From positions 7,000,729 to 7,064,728 of the forward strand of contig OX393563.1 of assembly GCA_947652115.1 (NCBI GenBank): a stretch of 64,000 nt of DNA, written 5' to 3'. Source of the stretch: Blastomussa wellsi. Lineage: Eukaryota > Cnidaria > Anthozoa > Scleractinia > Plerogyridae. The notes beneath the pieces are model-generated. The model had not been told where the DNA came from. It saw nothing but the letters and a program-made list of their open reading frames with translations, and made no database searches. Position numbers and translations under genes: made by a program. Below, piece by piece: positions 32,901 to 46,117 of the stretch (positions are counted from its first letter, which is position 1; each line of letters starts with the position of its first letter).

Positions 32901-35276
32901 TTTTTCCAGTGAAAATAACTCAGCTGTTTGTCATATCTGTTTAAATGACATTTAAAGGCGGGGCAAATCGCATTTTGGCCATAGTTGTTCAAAGGGTGAA
33001 TAACGCTAATATATTATACGTCTTAAACCCGAAACGAGATAACACAAGAAAAGTTGAAAAATAGAAAAAGCGCAGAAAAACGGTTTCCTTTCCTTTCCTC
33101 TCCTTTCCTTTCTTCTCTTATTTATCTTCTTGAATTCTTTTCTCATAGACTTTTTCACACGTCTGACAAGATGTCTCCATTCTTCTCGGCTGTAGTTCAC
33201 TTTCTATCTCCACTCCTTCATCACGTCTCCAAATTTTTAGAGCACTTTTGGATGTGTCGTTGTAGCGGACGACCAACTGGTCTTTGTCTGTTGGCGTGGT
33301 GTGGCTCGCACCTCCGGCCCTAGTTCGGCCCGTCCTCTCGTTGAATCGAAATAAAACCTAGCTACGGTCCTAGGACAACAGGGCCTGAACTTTTTTGTGT
33401 TTTCCTTACTTTAATTACACGCATGAACCCTATACACGTAAAACTGTAGCAAAAGTTCACAGCAGCATTTTGAAAGAAACCTTATAACTATTTAAGTCAT
33501 TTTCTCGCCTGTTCTTTTACGGTTCTCCTTGCTGGATTAAAGTCGCAAGAATGCTTATTTCTGAAATGCTGTGATTACTTTCTGCTTTCCAGGACCCAGT
33601 TTGTATTGTGCCACCGATCGACTCAAAGTCTCAAATGACTATCAGGAGACGGATCGTGTTAGACAAGTTGCATCGAGCGTAAGTTAGCCAAAACTAAAGT
33701 CATAACTCGGGCCAGTCACAACTTACGACACAGGCAATCCAGTGAATCAATCAAAACTCGAAGCAAACACATGTAGCCGAAAAAAGGGAAATGAGCGTAG
33801 CCGACGCGAAGCGCGGGAAAATGTGCGCGGGCGAATCACGATTGGCTTTGGTGGTTCTTCTGATTGGTCAAGAAAGTGGCGCGAGTTTTTTAAACCAATC
33901 ACCAGGCATAGTAATGCACAAACGCAAAAGCGCTCTAAAAATAAAACATAAAACATGGTTTAACATGTTTTTACTAGCGATTAGTCTTTGCTGGCAGATA
34001 ATCCACGTTCTTGCAGCATGCACAGTAAGCTATTTCCGAGTTGCCTTCTACCTCTGTTTCAAAACGAGTCTTGCTGCACAACCTTTCATATGGAAATGAG
34101 TTCGATTTTCAAGACAAAAGACGTGCGAGTAAACACATTTCCATATGAAAGATTGTGCACCAAGACTCGTCTTGAAACAGGGGAGAACTGATCAGCATCT
34201 CTGAAATGGCCTATTAGATTCTCTTGTGTCTTGTTTAGCATGCCGGATCTGTTGAGTGAAGTCAAGTTAACTGTTGGCGAAATATCCCGTGACCTTACTG
34301 AGCTTGTACATTCGTTTCGGTGAGTAGCTAACCTGTACTCCTATTATACATAAAATGCAATTTTATGGTCACAAGTATCAGTCACAACAACCTTGCGTGA
34401 CGTGTACAGGTCACGTGCTATAAGGAAATCCTTCGAGGCTGATTCTGATTATTTTATATTGCGGCAGTGCTGAGTGTGTAATTGGCATTTAAATACTAAA
34501 TGTCTAATTTCAATTTATCTTAACTAATATGCTGCCATTTTACTGGTAGTGGCCAACTTGAAAGCCTTTGTTACTTTGCTCACAAATGTAATTTATTTTA
34601 TTTATGTCCCTACATCTTATTTTTAATGTAAAATGTAACAATTTCTAATGTAAAAATTATGTTTAATTTTTGTTTATATTGTAAATAAAGAATTGAATTG
34701 AATTTCCCGACAGCCTGAGCAGCACAAACGTCACTCTGAAGCCATTCCAGTGGAAAATTCTCGCATTAGCTTTGATTCTAATGTAAGTATGTGATTTTTA
34801 CTAGACGTGACGACCCTTGACGCGTGTGGAATTTCCTTCGAGAAACTTAATTGGCAAAAGTTTGACATTTTCATTTTAAGTATAAGGCCACAAGTTTGAC
34901 ATTATTGATATCACTCTTGAACGGATTTCAGACTTTCCTTTTACGGGAAACCAATCTTAACTTTGCTTAATGCGGTTTTAATTTGTGACATTTTACTGTT
35001 TTTTATAGACTCAAGAGAAAGAACTCCCTCCTCTCACAAGCATTAGAGTCATCCGAGGATAACTTCAACGCTCTTCTGGCGCGTATGGAAATCACTCGTA
35101 AAGATATCGACCAAGTTTTGGCGCCATTATCCTCCTTTGAACTTCAACATCCAGGACATTTTAAGAGCGCCGTGTCCGACAAAAAGGCCGTCAAGACATT
35201 TGAATATTCCGATGAAAAAAAGGAAGTTCTATTGAGAGAACGAAACGATTACGGCGACATGGAAGAATTGGACTAA
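26949..35276 (+). CDS. RPAP2: RPAP2, RNA polymerase II CTD Ser5 phosphatase/assembly factor (516 aa)
   Basis: Thirteen exons: 26949-27030, 27114-27177, 27275-27392, 28236-28334, 29431-29496, 29709-29797, 30317-30361, 31928-32262, 32704-32852, 33593-33678, 34239-34319, 34714-34782 and 35009-35276. They total 1551 nt with all phases closing. The Rtr1/RPAP2 domain is complete: KKCGYPLCNNE, KTNRVYDITERK and CFCSNRCFKASKYL supply the zinc-binding cysteines, and DSPVWSR follows. An acidic, low-complexity middle leads to the RPAP2 C-terminal block (IRRRIVLDKLHRA, LTVGEISRDLTELVHSFR, PFQWKILALALIL). In the family it associates with Pol II and GPN GTPases, helps nuclear import of the enzyme and removes Ser5 phosphate from the CTD. 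Somewhat shorter than the vertebrate protein through the middle. The exon-9 donor (GTTCGT at 32853) is weak but is the only one keeping phase 0. Confidence 0.95.
31009..31107. repeat. 12-bp minisatellite, about 8 units
   Basis: AACATGCATTGC with a T/C variant at position 5 is repeated eight times, in RPAP2 intron 7. Confidence 0.92.
31797..31892. repeat. Foldback MITE TAGGCTCGATT...AATCGAGCCTA
   Basis: Inverted arms TAGGCTCGATTtCCgCCGCT and AGCGGCTGGTAATCGAGCCTA end about 35 bp before the acceptor of RPAP2 exon 8, so the polypyrimidine tract sits right beside it. Confidence 0.65.
33725..33935 (+). repeat. Dispersed repeat family I, copy 2 (RPAP2 intron 10)
   Basis: Closely follows the 2030 copy, including CAATCACCAGGCATAGTAATG at its right end in place of CAATCACTGAGAGTAGTAATG. 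Confidence 0.75.
34060..34182. repeat. Foldback element in RPAP2 intron 10
   Basis: Arms CTGTTTCAAAACGAGTCTTG / CAAGACTCGTCTTGAAACAG and TTTCATATGGAAATG / CATTTCCATATGAAA enclose a 35-bp loop. Ends about 60 bp before exon 11. Confidence 0.65.
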
Positions 35277-37568
35277 GAGTAAAAACTGATAACTGCATGT
35301 TGGCATTCGTTCATAATAGATGATGTGAAAAAAATGAATATTATACACAACGTTTGCCTTACTATTCCATTGGTTGGTTGGTTGTGCCTGCTTGTTGCAT
35401 GTTACCGTTCGTGTTTTTGTCGTTTGTATGCAAAGTAAAAAAAGTACAAAAAGGTATTTTTACCGGACTTGAAGACACTCCTCCTCCTCCCCCCACCCCT
35501 CTCCCTCTACTGAACTAGAAAACGATGTTGTAAAGGGCCTCTTTCCCTCAATAATGGAATGCTTGTTCGTCACAGTTTATTCTCGACAGCATTGATTCTG
35601 TCGTTCAGACAATTTGCTCTCGAGTTTAGAGAGGCACTTTGAGGGGTCCGGCGAGTAACCGCCCTTACAAGGTCTCGCATGAATCATGGCTCGCTGTCTT
35701 TCGAATCAACTGGAGCTCACGAGAGCTGCCCAAGAACACAGCACAGTCCCTGTCAGGTCTCGAACCCAGAACGGAAGCACCAAAAACAAGACCACCACGC
35801 GTCAGGGAAGCAAAACCTGTTTCCGAAATCCATTGGGAACATTTTCTTGTTTCCGACAGACGCCATTTTCTTTCGAAACCTGTTTGTCACGTAGGCAACT
35901 GTGGAAAACCTGTTTAGGTATAGCCTGGTACCAATGGGCTTGGCGCGAATGTTACATCGTCACCGAAAGACATCGCTTCCATGCCCTTGCGTGGCTCTCT
36001 CTCTCTCAAAAACGAGACAATCGTGCTAGAGACTTAACCGCGATCAAAGGCAATAAAAGTACTCGAAAGATAGAGCTTTAATTTTCACTGTTTAAAGTGT
36101 GATATTTTACCAGTTTCATGTCGATTTACTAATTTTTTTCGGGGCTGTACTGAAAAAGTTTTGAGTATTTCTAAACGCCGAAATGCGAATTTGTCGACGC
36201 GCGCTATTGAGTGATTTGGTCGGGCGCAGAGCATATGAAAAGCAAGCACTCGTTTATTGTTCAACGGTCTTTTTTATGCCCGTTCCTAGCTTCAATTCAT
36301 GGCAAATGATATCCCCCGAAAGGAAAGAAACGTTTTAGACGCGGTGGATCTACGGACCAGCTTGACTAGGTAGGTTTTTGCGGTGTTTCTGTGAGCCTGT
36401 CGAGAATCGGTGGAGCTTGTATTAGCCAAAAAGGTGTTTGTTTCTTCAATCCCGACCAACTTTATAGAGTTAGGGTAGCCCGCGAATGCAGCGATCTCTC
36501 TCTTCACCACCAAAGCTGGCTGGCTTTTTCATTTTGCGCTTGATTTGAAATCGCTCGGATGACTTTGTCAGAGTAACGACAGTATGTCGGACACTGAAAC
36601 GATGGTCGAGTTGATTGCTTACAAGCTATTACTTCCTTCCAGCCCGCCTTACTCCAAACGATTCTTTTTAATTTCAGCCTTGCCTTAAAATGATTTGATA
36701 GATAAGAGCTCACAATGATTCACCTGCCAACAAAACAATGGGGGGTGGGGTGGGATGGGGTGCTTCTAACGGACAAATGGCGAACAGAGCTTCCAGAGAT
36801 GTAGTGCATGTCTTGATCAATTTATAACCTGTACTGATAGTGTTATAGAAAACGCTTTTATCGATTGGGGCTCTGAAGAAATTACGGACTATTCCAATTT
36901 CGGACGGGTAAGTATTTTCAGACAGATTTTTCCTAAAATATTTCAGTTTTTACGGTTTTTTTTTCACCGTGCGACTATGTTAAACATTCTGAATTTTTCG
37001 GACGTAAGCTTTCTGTTTTCATTCATTCAGTTTAAAATATTCACTTTTGATTAAAATGCAAATTCAGGCTCCGCGACACATTTTTTGCAAAACCTAGTGA
37101 TATCGACGCAACGGGCTTTTGGTGCAGTAGCTCAGCCAATAGGGTTTATTTATTTGTTTATTTTTTGCTTATTGAAGCACATCGTGATCGAATTTAGGTT
37201 TTTAATCTTATTAAAGGTAATCTACTGATTATCCAATATTTGGCGTGGCTTTGCTCCTGTAGGTTTTGGTAAGTACATCGTTGCGATCAATAGGGCGTGG
37301 GATGACTTTTGCAGATTTGAAACAAAAAACAGTTACAAAAAAGCTGCAGATGGTTCAATCATTGTATTTGTAGTGATGTTGATTACTAAACCGTACTTCG
37401 CTGACGTTACATGCTTGTTTAGCACGAATACAACTGAGTTCTTCACATTCGATTCTGTTTAGAAGATATTAATCTTTTGCTATCGTCAGCCAAACTGCAC
37501 CTCGTTGATCCGACACCAACTGCCCACGAAAATTTGATATCGACGGGATGGTTGATCTTATCAGTTGT

Positions 37569-37797
37569 TAGACTGTTCACAGCTGCTCTATTTTTTCAAC
37601 GCAAAAGAAAGCGCGTGAGCAAAAAACTCATTAAGCGAAGTACTAGGGGGTGGGGGCGGGGAGCGAGTGAAGAAAGAAATACCCCTACCCCTTCGTGCCT
37701 CACGTTTTGCACCGGAGTCCAGTTCTCTCGCGATTCATTCACCACGTTCGTCGATCGAGGAAAAATACGCAAAAAATAGCGGACTGTGAACAGTCTA
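37569..37797. mobile_element. TIR MITE with TAGACTGTTCACAG ends, 9-bp duplication
   Basis: Inverted termini TAGACTGTTCACAG bound 229 bp, and ATCAGTTGT occurs at 37560-37568 and 37798-37806. A partial relative of its left half is at about 57484-57570. Confidence 0.82.
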
Positions 37798-37814
37798 ATC
37801 AGTTGTATTCTTGA

Positions 37815-38050
37815 AGGGCCCTTGTCAGCCACACTTTTGTTATTGTTTACATGCGAAAGTTTCAGAACTATATTTTTTGTGGAGTGTGTCGAAAGGAAAG
37901 AGATCACTGAGAAACTTGTAAAAGTTATTTAAACACTCCCAGTAACATAACTTACAGCAATGCAATACTGAGATTACGCTTCACCGTACAACTTCCATAA
38001 TTTCGATGGCATCGAAAATGGCGGAGGCTGACTAGGACCCTTTAAACGTT
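37815..38050. repeat. Dispersed repeat family V, copy 1
   Basis: Ends AAGGGCCCTTGTCAGCCACA and CGGAGGCTGACTAGGACCCT. Also found at 50100-50590 with about 250 bp of extra internal sequence. Confidence 0.7.
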
Positions 38051-38862
38051 TGTTTTGGTGTTACGGCAGGGCCTATAATAACGACGTGTTGGTAAAGCGT
38101 GGCTCCTACTGCAAACGGTTTTGTCCTCCCAGGAATATTTTTCTTGAGCATCCGAGTAAGGTTTCATGTCTGTTCGACCATTGCCTCGGATAATTATGGC
38201 TTATGACGGGTTTATAAAATATCACAGGTATTCGTCATAATACTTATCAACCGTAACTACTTCTATTGTAATATTTTCAGTTCATCTTTAGAATTCACCA
38301 CGGCTGAAAACGACATAGATTTATTCACTGAAAATGTTAGACAATTTAGTTACATTTAGTTACATTTTGGTAGGGCGAGGAAAACCTCAGGAACCACTCG
38401 GCTAATAGCGGAGGCCACTTCAGCTATCAATATATAGAGAATTCACCATCAGCTCTGTATTGAATGATACAGGTGTAATTTGACAAGTGTAACATGTACA
38501 CCGCGTGAATCCACTTTGAACCAGCACAATGTCGAAGGGAAGGAGACGATTTGGAGTGGTGGTCGACAGCAAAGTACCGGTGACAAAGAATAAAACACAA
38601 GAGAACTATAATGCTGAACAATTATGGATAACGTTGTTGAAAGTGACAAGACCAGGACAACATGTGATGCTAATTTTCTTGAATCTTTACTTTGTACTTT
38701 CTACTTTTAACTACACGCCGTTGGGTTTTATATTTCTACAGTTCTCGACTTGGGGATTTTTCTTGTTGACAACGAGTCCACTTTAGTGAAAACAATTTTT
38801 AATTTAACGCGTTTTCCGTCGGCAGCTACTGCAATGATAACGATCGTCTTCCGTCAGGCTTG

Positions 38863-38894
<32 letters not shown>

Positions 38895-38895
38895 C
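38863..38895. repeat. (CATA)n microsatellite
   Basis: About eight CATA units. Confidence 0.9.
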
Positions 38896-40005
38896 TTTAT
38901 TGACTTTCCCCAAGGGGGCTTTTCAAAGACAATATTAAAAAATATATATATTCCTATTTACAATTACAATCACAGAGCGGGAATCTGCGGTGAAATTACA
39001 CCCCAACGCCGATTAACAATTAACGGGGTATCCCGGATGCAGCTGACATTTCACATGTCTTGAGGTGATATAGCTCAGCGATTATTTCCCTGAAGTCGTG
39101 TGGAGATTGCTCAAGAAGATGTCTTTGAATTCCTGTCACTATTTAAAGAGAGGCTGTTACCTGTTCCTTGTACTCATTCAGTTATGAGACTGGGGAGGTA
39201 CCGGCTTACTCACACTAAATAATAATCTGATAACTCTCATCATTATCTAGTTAGTGTAGCAGGTCCACATCAGCTTTCGCTGCCATATTTTAACCTGCAT
39301 TGTTAAATAAAACATGTATGTATGCATCATATTAACGAGAAAAACGCAAAATTGATTGTAGCTAAACCGCGATTGGTTGCTTTACTCAGTATTTCACAAT
39401 TCCAACTAAATCTGGCATCAGTTGCACACTTAATGAGAAATGCCCCGGAAAGACCACTGACCAGCATGACCACGTACACCAGCTTCTGGAAGTAAAGGGA
39501 CACTGGGGAACTACAGCACCAGTATACACGTTGACACGAGGCAAGCTTAAAGGAGTTTCGTCATGGACGGTTTGCGCACTTGGAAAAATTTGGCCTACAG
39601 TTTTCAAATTTGTCATTTTTTATCCGTCTCAATCGTCTCCATCTTTAACCACCCTTGTCAGTGGCGGATCCAGGGGGAGGGGGTCCGGACCCCCTTCTCT
39701 GACCGAAGTTTTTTTTCTACTTGTTTGACGCTTAAATTCCCGCATCGACTAGGTCGCTTCTGGGTCAAAATTTGGACCCCACCCCCTCACAAAACACCCA
39801 TGCACGCTCAAGTGGTCACATGACCACCCGTTCCTGCGCTAATGTCCCGGATGTCACGCAAACACCACATTCTTTCTCCTTCTCCGCTCATAAAGTCACT
39901 CATCGATATTGTAAGGTACAATGTTTAAAAGGACAAATAGAAGACTGATGTAAAAAGAACATAATAAAAGTTGATACTATTAAGTTATCAAAGTCCTTTC
40001 CAGTT

Positions 40006-41400
40006 TTAGGTGGTAACATAGTCACCTAGTCTCTTGGGAGGTTGGATTACTCTTCCAGATCTACTGAGTAATGTCTCTACTTGGACTGGACTCTGACCCC
40101 CAATTGGGCTTGTACCTTCTCTCACTTCTGGGCTGTGTGAGGTTTCTTCATCTCCTGCTGACTCAAGTGGTGCTACTTCTGGAATTGAAGGATGTGACTT
40201 GTTTGGCTCTTCGGCAGGAGTAACAAAGCACTTGACATGCTGGATATTCCGCTTATACTCTACTACCTGCGTAGACTTTAACTGCATCTGGTCACCGTGT
40301 CGAGCCATGACCTGATAAGGATCTCTCTCATAATATGGCGATAACTTGTTCTCCTTCTTCTTCGCCAATAACACAAGATCTACCTTCTGTATGCACTTCT
40401 CTCCTGCCCGATTCCTGTTGTCCGCATAATGTGCCCCAAGCTGTTTTTTTCTGCGTCATGATCTCTAGTTTCCTGGTGTCCTGCCCCGTCAGAATCGTCA
40501 AAGTTGCCAACATCTGGCAATTATATGGGCTCTTTGCAGTTTTCATATGTGGAGTAGAACGATAGGCAAGAAGGAATTAATTCAGCTCCAACCTCCAGTC
40601 TTTCTTCTCTGCGTGGGCAACTCTCATTGACTTCAAAAGTGAACGGTTCTGTCTTTCGACTTACCCGTTGGCTCTCGGCCATAAGGGCGTTGCCAGTCTA
40701 TGCTCAATTTCCATTTCATGCAGATATTCTGCCATCTCTGAAGACACTAGGTTGGCTCCATTGCATGTCGGTTCTCAAAGTAGTGGGTATTCTATATCTA
40801 GAGAACTGTATGTCAAGACACTTAATGATTACCCCTGATGTAGTAGATCTAATTACGTCGACTTCAACCCTTCGGCTGAAGGGGTGACGGTTTCCTTTGT
40901 AACCAGCTGGCATCCATAGCATTCTTGGAATTTACGTTCCGCCTCCTTGTCAATATCTGGCCACCATACTTTTGATCTCAACCGCTCCTTCATTTTCACG
41001 ATCCCCTGGTGACCCTCGTGTGCAAGCTCTACGACTCTGCTTCTCAAGGACTTTGGAATCACAATTCTTGTTCCCCGAAAAACCCCGGAAAACATGTCGC
41101 TCGTATGGAATATTCTCTTCTACCCGAAAATGGGAATCTAACTTACGAATGGCGATTTGATATTCATCATTATTATCCTCTGGGATCGGACCAGGATCTG
41201 GGATCCTCGAAGTTATCCTGAACGTCCATCCCCGTGAAATGCAGTAATTGAGACGTCTGGTTGTGAGCATCGTTAATTCCCTTTCCAGCTGCGTAGTATT
41301 CGAAGGCACACTTCCACTTATGCCAATTCTCTGCGACCTTTGAGGCAGGGCCACTCAAATCCAACGGAGGTAAATTCCATACATGAATATAGCCCATTGT
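40006..41400 (-). pseudogene. Ty3/Gypsy retrotransposon remnant: gag joined to integrase
   Basis: Reading leftwards: a gag start (MGYIHVWNLPPLDLSGPASK, from about 41395); a frameshift near 41205; a gag continuation (DEYQIAIRKLDSHFRVEENI, then YERHVFR); then directly integrase zinc-binding sequence (VVELAHEGHQGIVKMKERL, VWWPDIDKEA). Catalytic-core traces (STTSGVIIKCLDIQFSRYRI, then ATPLWPRANG) follow, and a proline-rich C-terminal tail ending RLGDYVTT at 40006. Protease, reverse transcriptase and RNase H are missing, and several stops and frameshifts break what is left. No LTRs recognised. Confidence 0.85.
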
Positions 41401-41604
41401 ATTACAACGGTAAAGTAAATGCAGAACAAAACTATTGTTGATACATTTTGTATGCTTCTTGTTAGAGATTCTTATAATTTTATCAGCGGATAGTAAAATG
41501 TATAATATGCTATGGATGTAGGATGCTAAATGCTGGCTTGTGAGAGTACAATGACTCCGAGTTTCAAATACAGTCAGCTTTGTTTTATAGAGTGGAACCC
41601 CCAC

Positions 41605-42600
41605 CTATAGTTCCAAGCCGAAAACACAGTGAAATCGCCCAAAAATTGAACATTTCCTCTCGATTTTCCGTATTTTAAACTTGAAAAATTTTCTAAGTCT
41701 ACGTTTATTTAATCTATTTTTCATGCGATTCTAGACAAATTTCGTTAAATTTTTCTAAGTTTAAAACTATTTTGGAATGAAATGTTAGTCGAACAAAGGA
41801 ACGACTCAAACAAAGAGCGGAACCCCCAAAGGCTCTCTATTGTTCCGGCTATTGTAAATGTGGGGGGCTGTGCGGAAATCTTGCCATATCCTTTGTCGCT
41901 AAATGTTCGTCCATCGTCGAAAAAACTCGATAAAAACAACAAGCAAGCTCACTGTTTTCACTGCAAACTCAACAACCCGAGTGAACCCCAGCCTCGCTAT
42001 CATGTTTGAGTGGTTACTAACCCAAGTTGGCGCCGGGAACTAAACGGGATTTGGCGGGGCTTTTGGCGCCAAAATAGTTAAATTTATTTTTTTGAGTCAT
42101 TCTGCATATATTACATTCCGCATAATTATGCCATTCCGCAAGTCACGCCACATGCCATTTCCTCCTTTTACCCTCACCGTACCTCCACGCAATCATGCAA
42201 GACAAGCTTTCATGGCGATTCCGTAACCCAACAACAAAGATAATCCAACATGTGAAATTTTGCATGTAAACCAAACTGCGGTTTATTATTTGATAACTTT
42301 ACCAACAAATTATTTGAACTCGGTCAGTGAAACAATTCAGTATTAAGCGAAATGGGTCCAATAGATCCAGAGAGAAGAATATGTATAATGATATAAATAT
42401 TCATTATTAAATGAAAACTAGACCAATCGAGTTGCAACGTACTTTACTTGCAAATTAGTCGCTGAGAGAGTAAAGCGGGCTATCGAAACGCCAGATACAT
42501 AACCAAATATCGGCAGTTGAGTGTTTTTTCCACAGAATTCAACTGAATGCCCGGGGACTAAATCCAGCTTTGAGGAAACTTTAAGGTCTTTAAGGAAACT
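41605..42600. other. Intergenic and 5' region of transporter B
   Basis: AT-rich. No TATA box is obvious near the start codon, and the transcription start cannot be placed. Confidence 0.5.
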
Positions 42601-45600
42601 ATGGAAAGAAAAGCCCTGATGCCAAGCATAGAATCACACAGTTTCAATGAGTTACAGTTGGATGACGCTAAAATTAATAACATCAGTGATCAAGAACTTG
42701 GCTCGGTATTATCAATAGAAGAAGCGACACCACCAAGTTTTTCATGGTCCCTTCGCAAAGTGGTATTATTGGCTTCGTTGTGCCTTGTCACTGCTATATC
42801 ATTCGGAGTACTTTCCGTGATTGTACCATTTTATCCACATGAGGCAAGTAAATGTACTTCTCCTTCCTTCGAAAGTGCGGTTTACGTCACCTGTTCGAAT
42901 TCAGTCATAAGCCGGGTTTACCTCGGTGTAAAACCTGTGACTTTTTTCTTTGTTTTTGAGCTATTCCATATTGTTTTGAGTTCTCTGTTGTCTTATTCGT
43001 TCTTATTTTTACGTGACTCGTGAGTTTCACAGATTTTTATACTGGGGATGAGCCCATAAGCCACGTTTAAATTAAATCGGTTTGAGGGTGTAAATAGATT
43101 GGGGAAAACCTGTCAAAAAGATCAAACAAAGGGCCCATGGCATTTAACGTGTTAAGTTGGTAAGGTACAAGAGCTAATACTACGTTACGAATCAGCAACA
43201 CGTAACCACAAAGCGAAGGTATAAGTTTTAGCCCAGGTTATCTTCATAACGTATGACCGCTGGTTTATAACACGGTAAACTGAAACCCAAGTGTGAGGCA
43301 CCGCGGGATAATTTACCATGGGAATTGGCATTTACCGTGGTCTGTGTATCCTGGTGTAACCGCAACTATTATCTAGAATATAATGGGTGACAAATTACTC
43401 GTTACTTTTAGCGCGCAGCGTAAATTCTGGGGAACAGATAAAATGAGGAATAAGACTCGTTTGGTGCCCCAAGCAGCGCTTGACCGGCTCTTGAAAGAGA
43501 AAGGTTAATTATTATTTTTCAATTATAAAGGGCAGAGTATCTTTCAATTCCCGAAAAGTTCTTGAAGGAAAGACGAGTAAGCTAAGAAATGAAGGCAGTC
43601 CGCTACCATATATGTATTTCATATATGTAATTCTTGTCACTCATAATATTAACAGGTAACCGAATGGTATACTTGTGAGATTCAATTAGGTCTGTAATTT
43701 CATGCACGTTTTGCCAAAATTTTCAAGTAAGAATTTATTAGAATTTTGACAAAACGCGCCGTGGAATTATTTCAATCGTCCCCTGTACGCATTGACATTG
43801 AACTGATTCAAATAAACTTTTGTGAGATTCGGCTCTACGGAATTCCTTTAACTAAATGTACAGCATACTAAGGAAACATCTACATGTTTAGGAGTGGTTT
43901 ATGTTTGGGATATCGTGCTGTCTTTGTGTTGCGCTTCAGGGATTTCTTGCCATAAGTTGAAGAGAATCTTGATCTTGACACCTGCTTGTTTAAAACAAAA
44001 GAAAAGAGAGATCTACGTCATATGAAAATAGTAGAGGGGGTAAGTTTCTAAAGAGACTGTGGTGCTGCGTCGGTGGGAAGTATAACAATATAATTGGTTT
44101 TATCAACTGGGTTGATAATGTGAATTGGCCACCGTAAAGAGATTCAAGAGCTGACGTTTCGAACGTTAGCCCTTCGTCGGAGCGAATCAAGGAATTGTGA
44201 GTCCTATGTGCTAGTCCTAGAGTCCTAGCGATTCCTTGATTCGCTCCGAAGAAGGGCTAACGCTCGAAACGTCAGCTCTTGAATCTCTTTACGGTGGCCA
44301 ATTCACATTATCAACCCAGTTGATAAAACCAGTTATATGAAAATAGTAGTTGAGACACAATTTCTTCCATTCTAGTGGTTTCATTCTTACACATAGTCGC
44401 TTTCTTTAAAGCTCGTTTAGTACGGAACGTTTTTCGGTAAATTGGTATACGTCTGTTAATTTTGAACGAACAGCGTATAGTCCTATGTAAGAATCGATGA
44501 AACACGTTGCATGTTCTCAGTGTGGTTACTGTTGAAGCAATCCTTTGAATACGAAATGAGCTAGCTTTTCAGTGAAAGACCAACGGAGCTCGAGCGAGTT
44601 ATGGGGGTCAGATCAAGAATGGTTAATCAGAATTATTAAGTGCTGGCAAAATAAAGGAACTGCTCGAAATGGTCGCAAAATTTTAGTGCTTGCTCTTTGC
44701 TCGTGCTCGCACATTTTTACAAGTGGTCACAGGCTTGGTTTGTAGTATAAGGCATTTTTTTACAACGTGTTAACTTTTGTCAGTGCTGGGCTGCTGGCAT
44801 GCTCACAAAAACCATTCGATACTCCTATTTACCCCCAACAGGCAGAAGCAAAAGGCGTCTCGACCGCTGTGGTGGGTGTTGTCTTTGGAATTTATCCACT
44901 GGTTGTCTTCGTTTTCGCTCCTATCTGTGGAATTATGGTAAGCAGTTTTGTTCTTTATTTTCCGCATATTTCACTTGTGATGCGGTAGTTAGGTAACACG
45001 CTTGCCCCGTCAACTAAATTTAAAAACTGGTTTCTACAAGGGATGTGTGGTTACAATAAATATATTTGTATATAAAAATATAATTACTTTTAAGCAAATA
45101 TCGGGCGACTGTTTTTGTAATATTTTGAATAATCAAGGCGAAGAAAGTGCAAATGTTTGGCGTCGGCTGACAACATTTACCAGGACCACGATTAATCCGG
45201 AGCACATCCAGCAATTGTTTTATCGTACGTTTTTGAAACTAAGATACCAAGATAGCTATTATAGGGCTGAGTGAATGGAGTCTTCATTTGTTGCTAAAAC
45301 GTTTGCCTTTCCGTCAGTTTTATCGATCATTTTTCACTTAGGTCGGTTGGAAAGCAAAATAAAGGCGCCCAAAAAAATAGTTACAAGAAGATTCAAATGG
45401 CAGGGGGCAAAAACGAGTAAATACTTTGTTTACATATGCATATTTTCCACATCGAGCTACATCGTTCTCATAACTTTTTATTAAACGCATAAATTTGGGC
45501 CGGCAGGGAAGGCGCTAAACCGAAACCAACAATTACTGGATGTCCTCCGAATTAAACCTCAGGCCCCATGCATTTATATGTTCTCGGGTACCCGAGACAA

Positions 45601-45963
45601 CCCTCCTCGCTAGACAACTTTATATCGAGGGTTTATATGACAAAAAGGTGTCCCTGTCGGCTGAGTAAAAGTTGACCCGGTTTGATTATTGATAAAGTAT
45701 TTTAATATTCAAATCGCCCGCCATCCTTTGTCCTTGGAATTTCTTTCGTTCATTCGACCACTGGAGGCCTTACTAAGTTAAATGCAAAATTGTGCTTAAA
45801 AACCTAAAATCCGGACACTCGGCTCCCCATGAGTTGTCCCGTGTAGGCGAGCCAAAGTGTTTACATGAGAAAAAGTTGTCCCGCCTGCCAGGGTTACCCT
45901 ACCTGTTTCGCGCCTTAATCATTAATTATGCTTGTTTTCATAATAATAATAATATTTTTTTAT

Positions 45964-46047
<84 letters not shown>

Positions 46048-46086
46048 TAGAAATGGCATCAAAGAAAACTCGGAAAAATCCGAGTT

Positions 46087-46117
<31 letters not shown>

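Larger units (their letters stand above)
35277..39999. other. Intergenic, RPAP2 to the Gypsy remnant
   Basis: Besides the MITE at 37569, family V at 37815 and the CATA array, there are SINE-like traces at 35725-35790 (GCCCAAGAACACAGCACAGT, also near 27613). There is also an unassigned 85-codon frame at 38529 (MSKGRRRFGVVVDSKVPVTK) and a possible two-exon frame discussed under findings. No recognised gene. Confidence 0.5.

Noticed and set aside
33054..33323. 89-codon frame after RPAP2 exon 9
   Set aside because: Pyrimidine-rich low-complexity sequence with repeat-like flanks; outside any consistent RPAP2 splice frame.
45965..46046. Long poly-Asn or poly-Leu frames
   Set aside because: Pure translation of an (ATA)n microsatellite.
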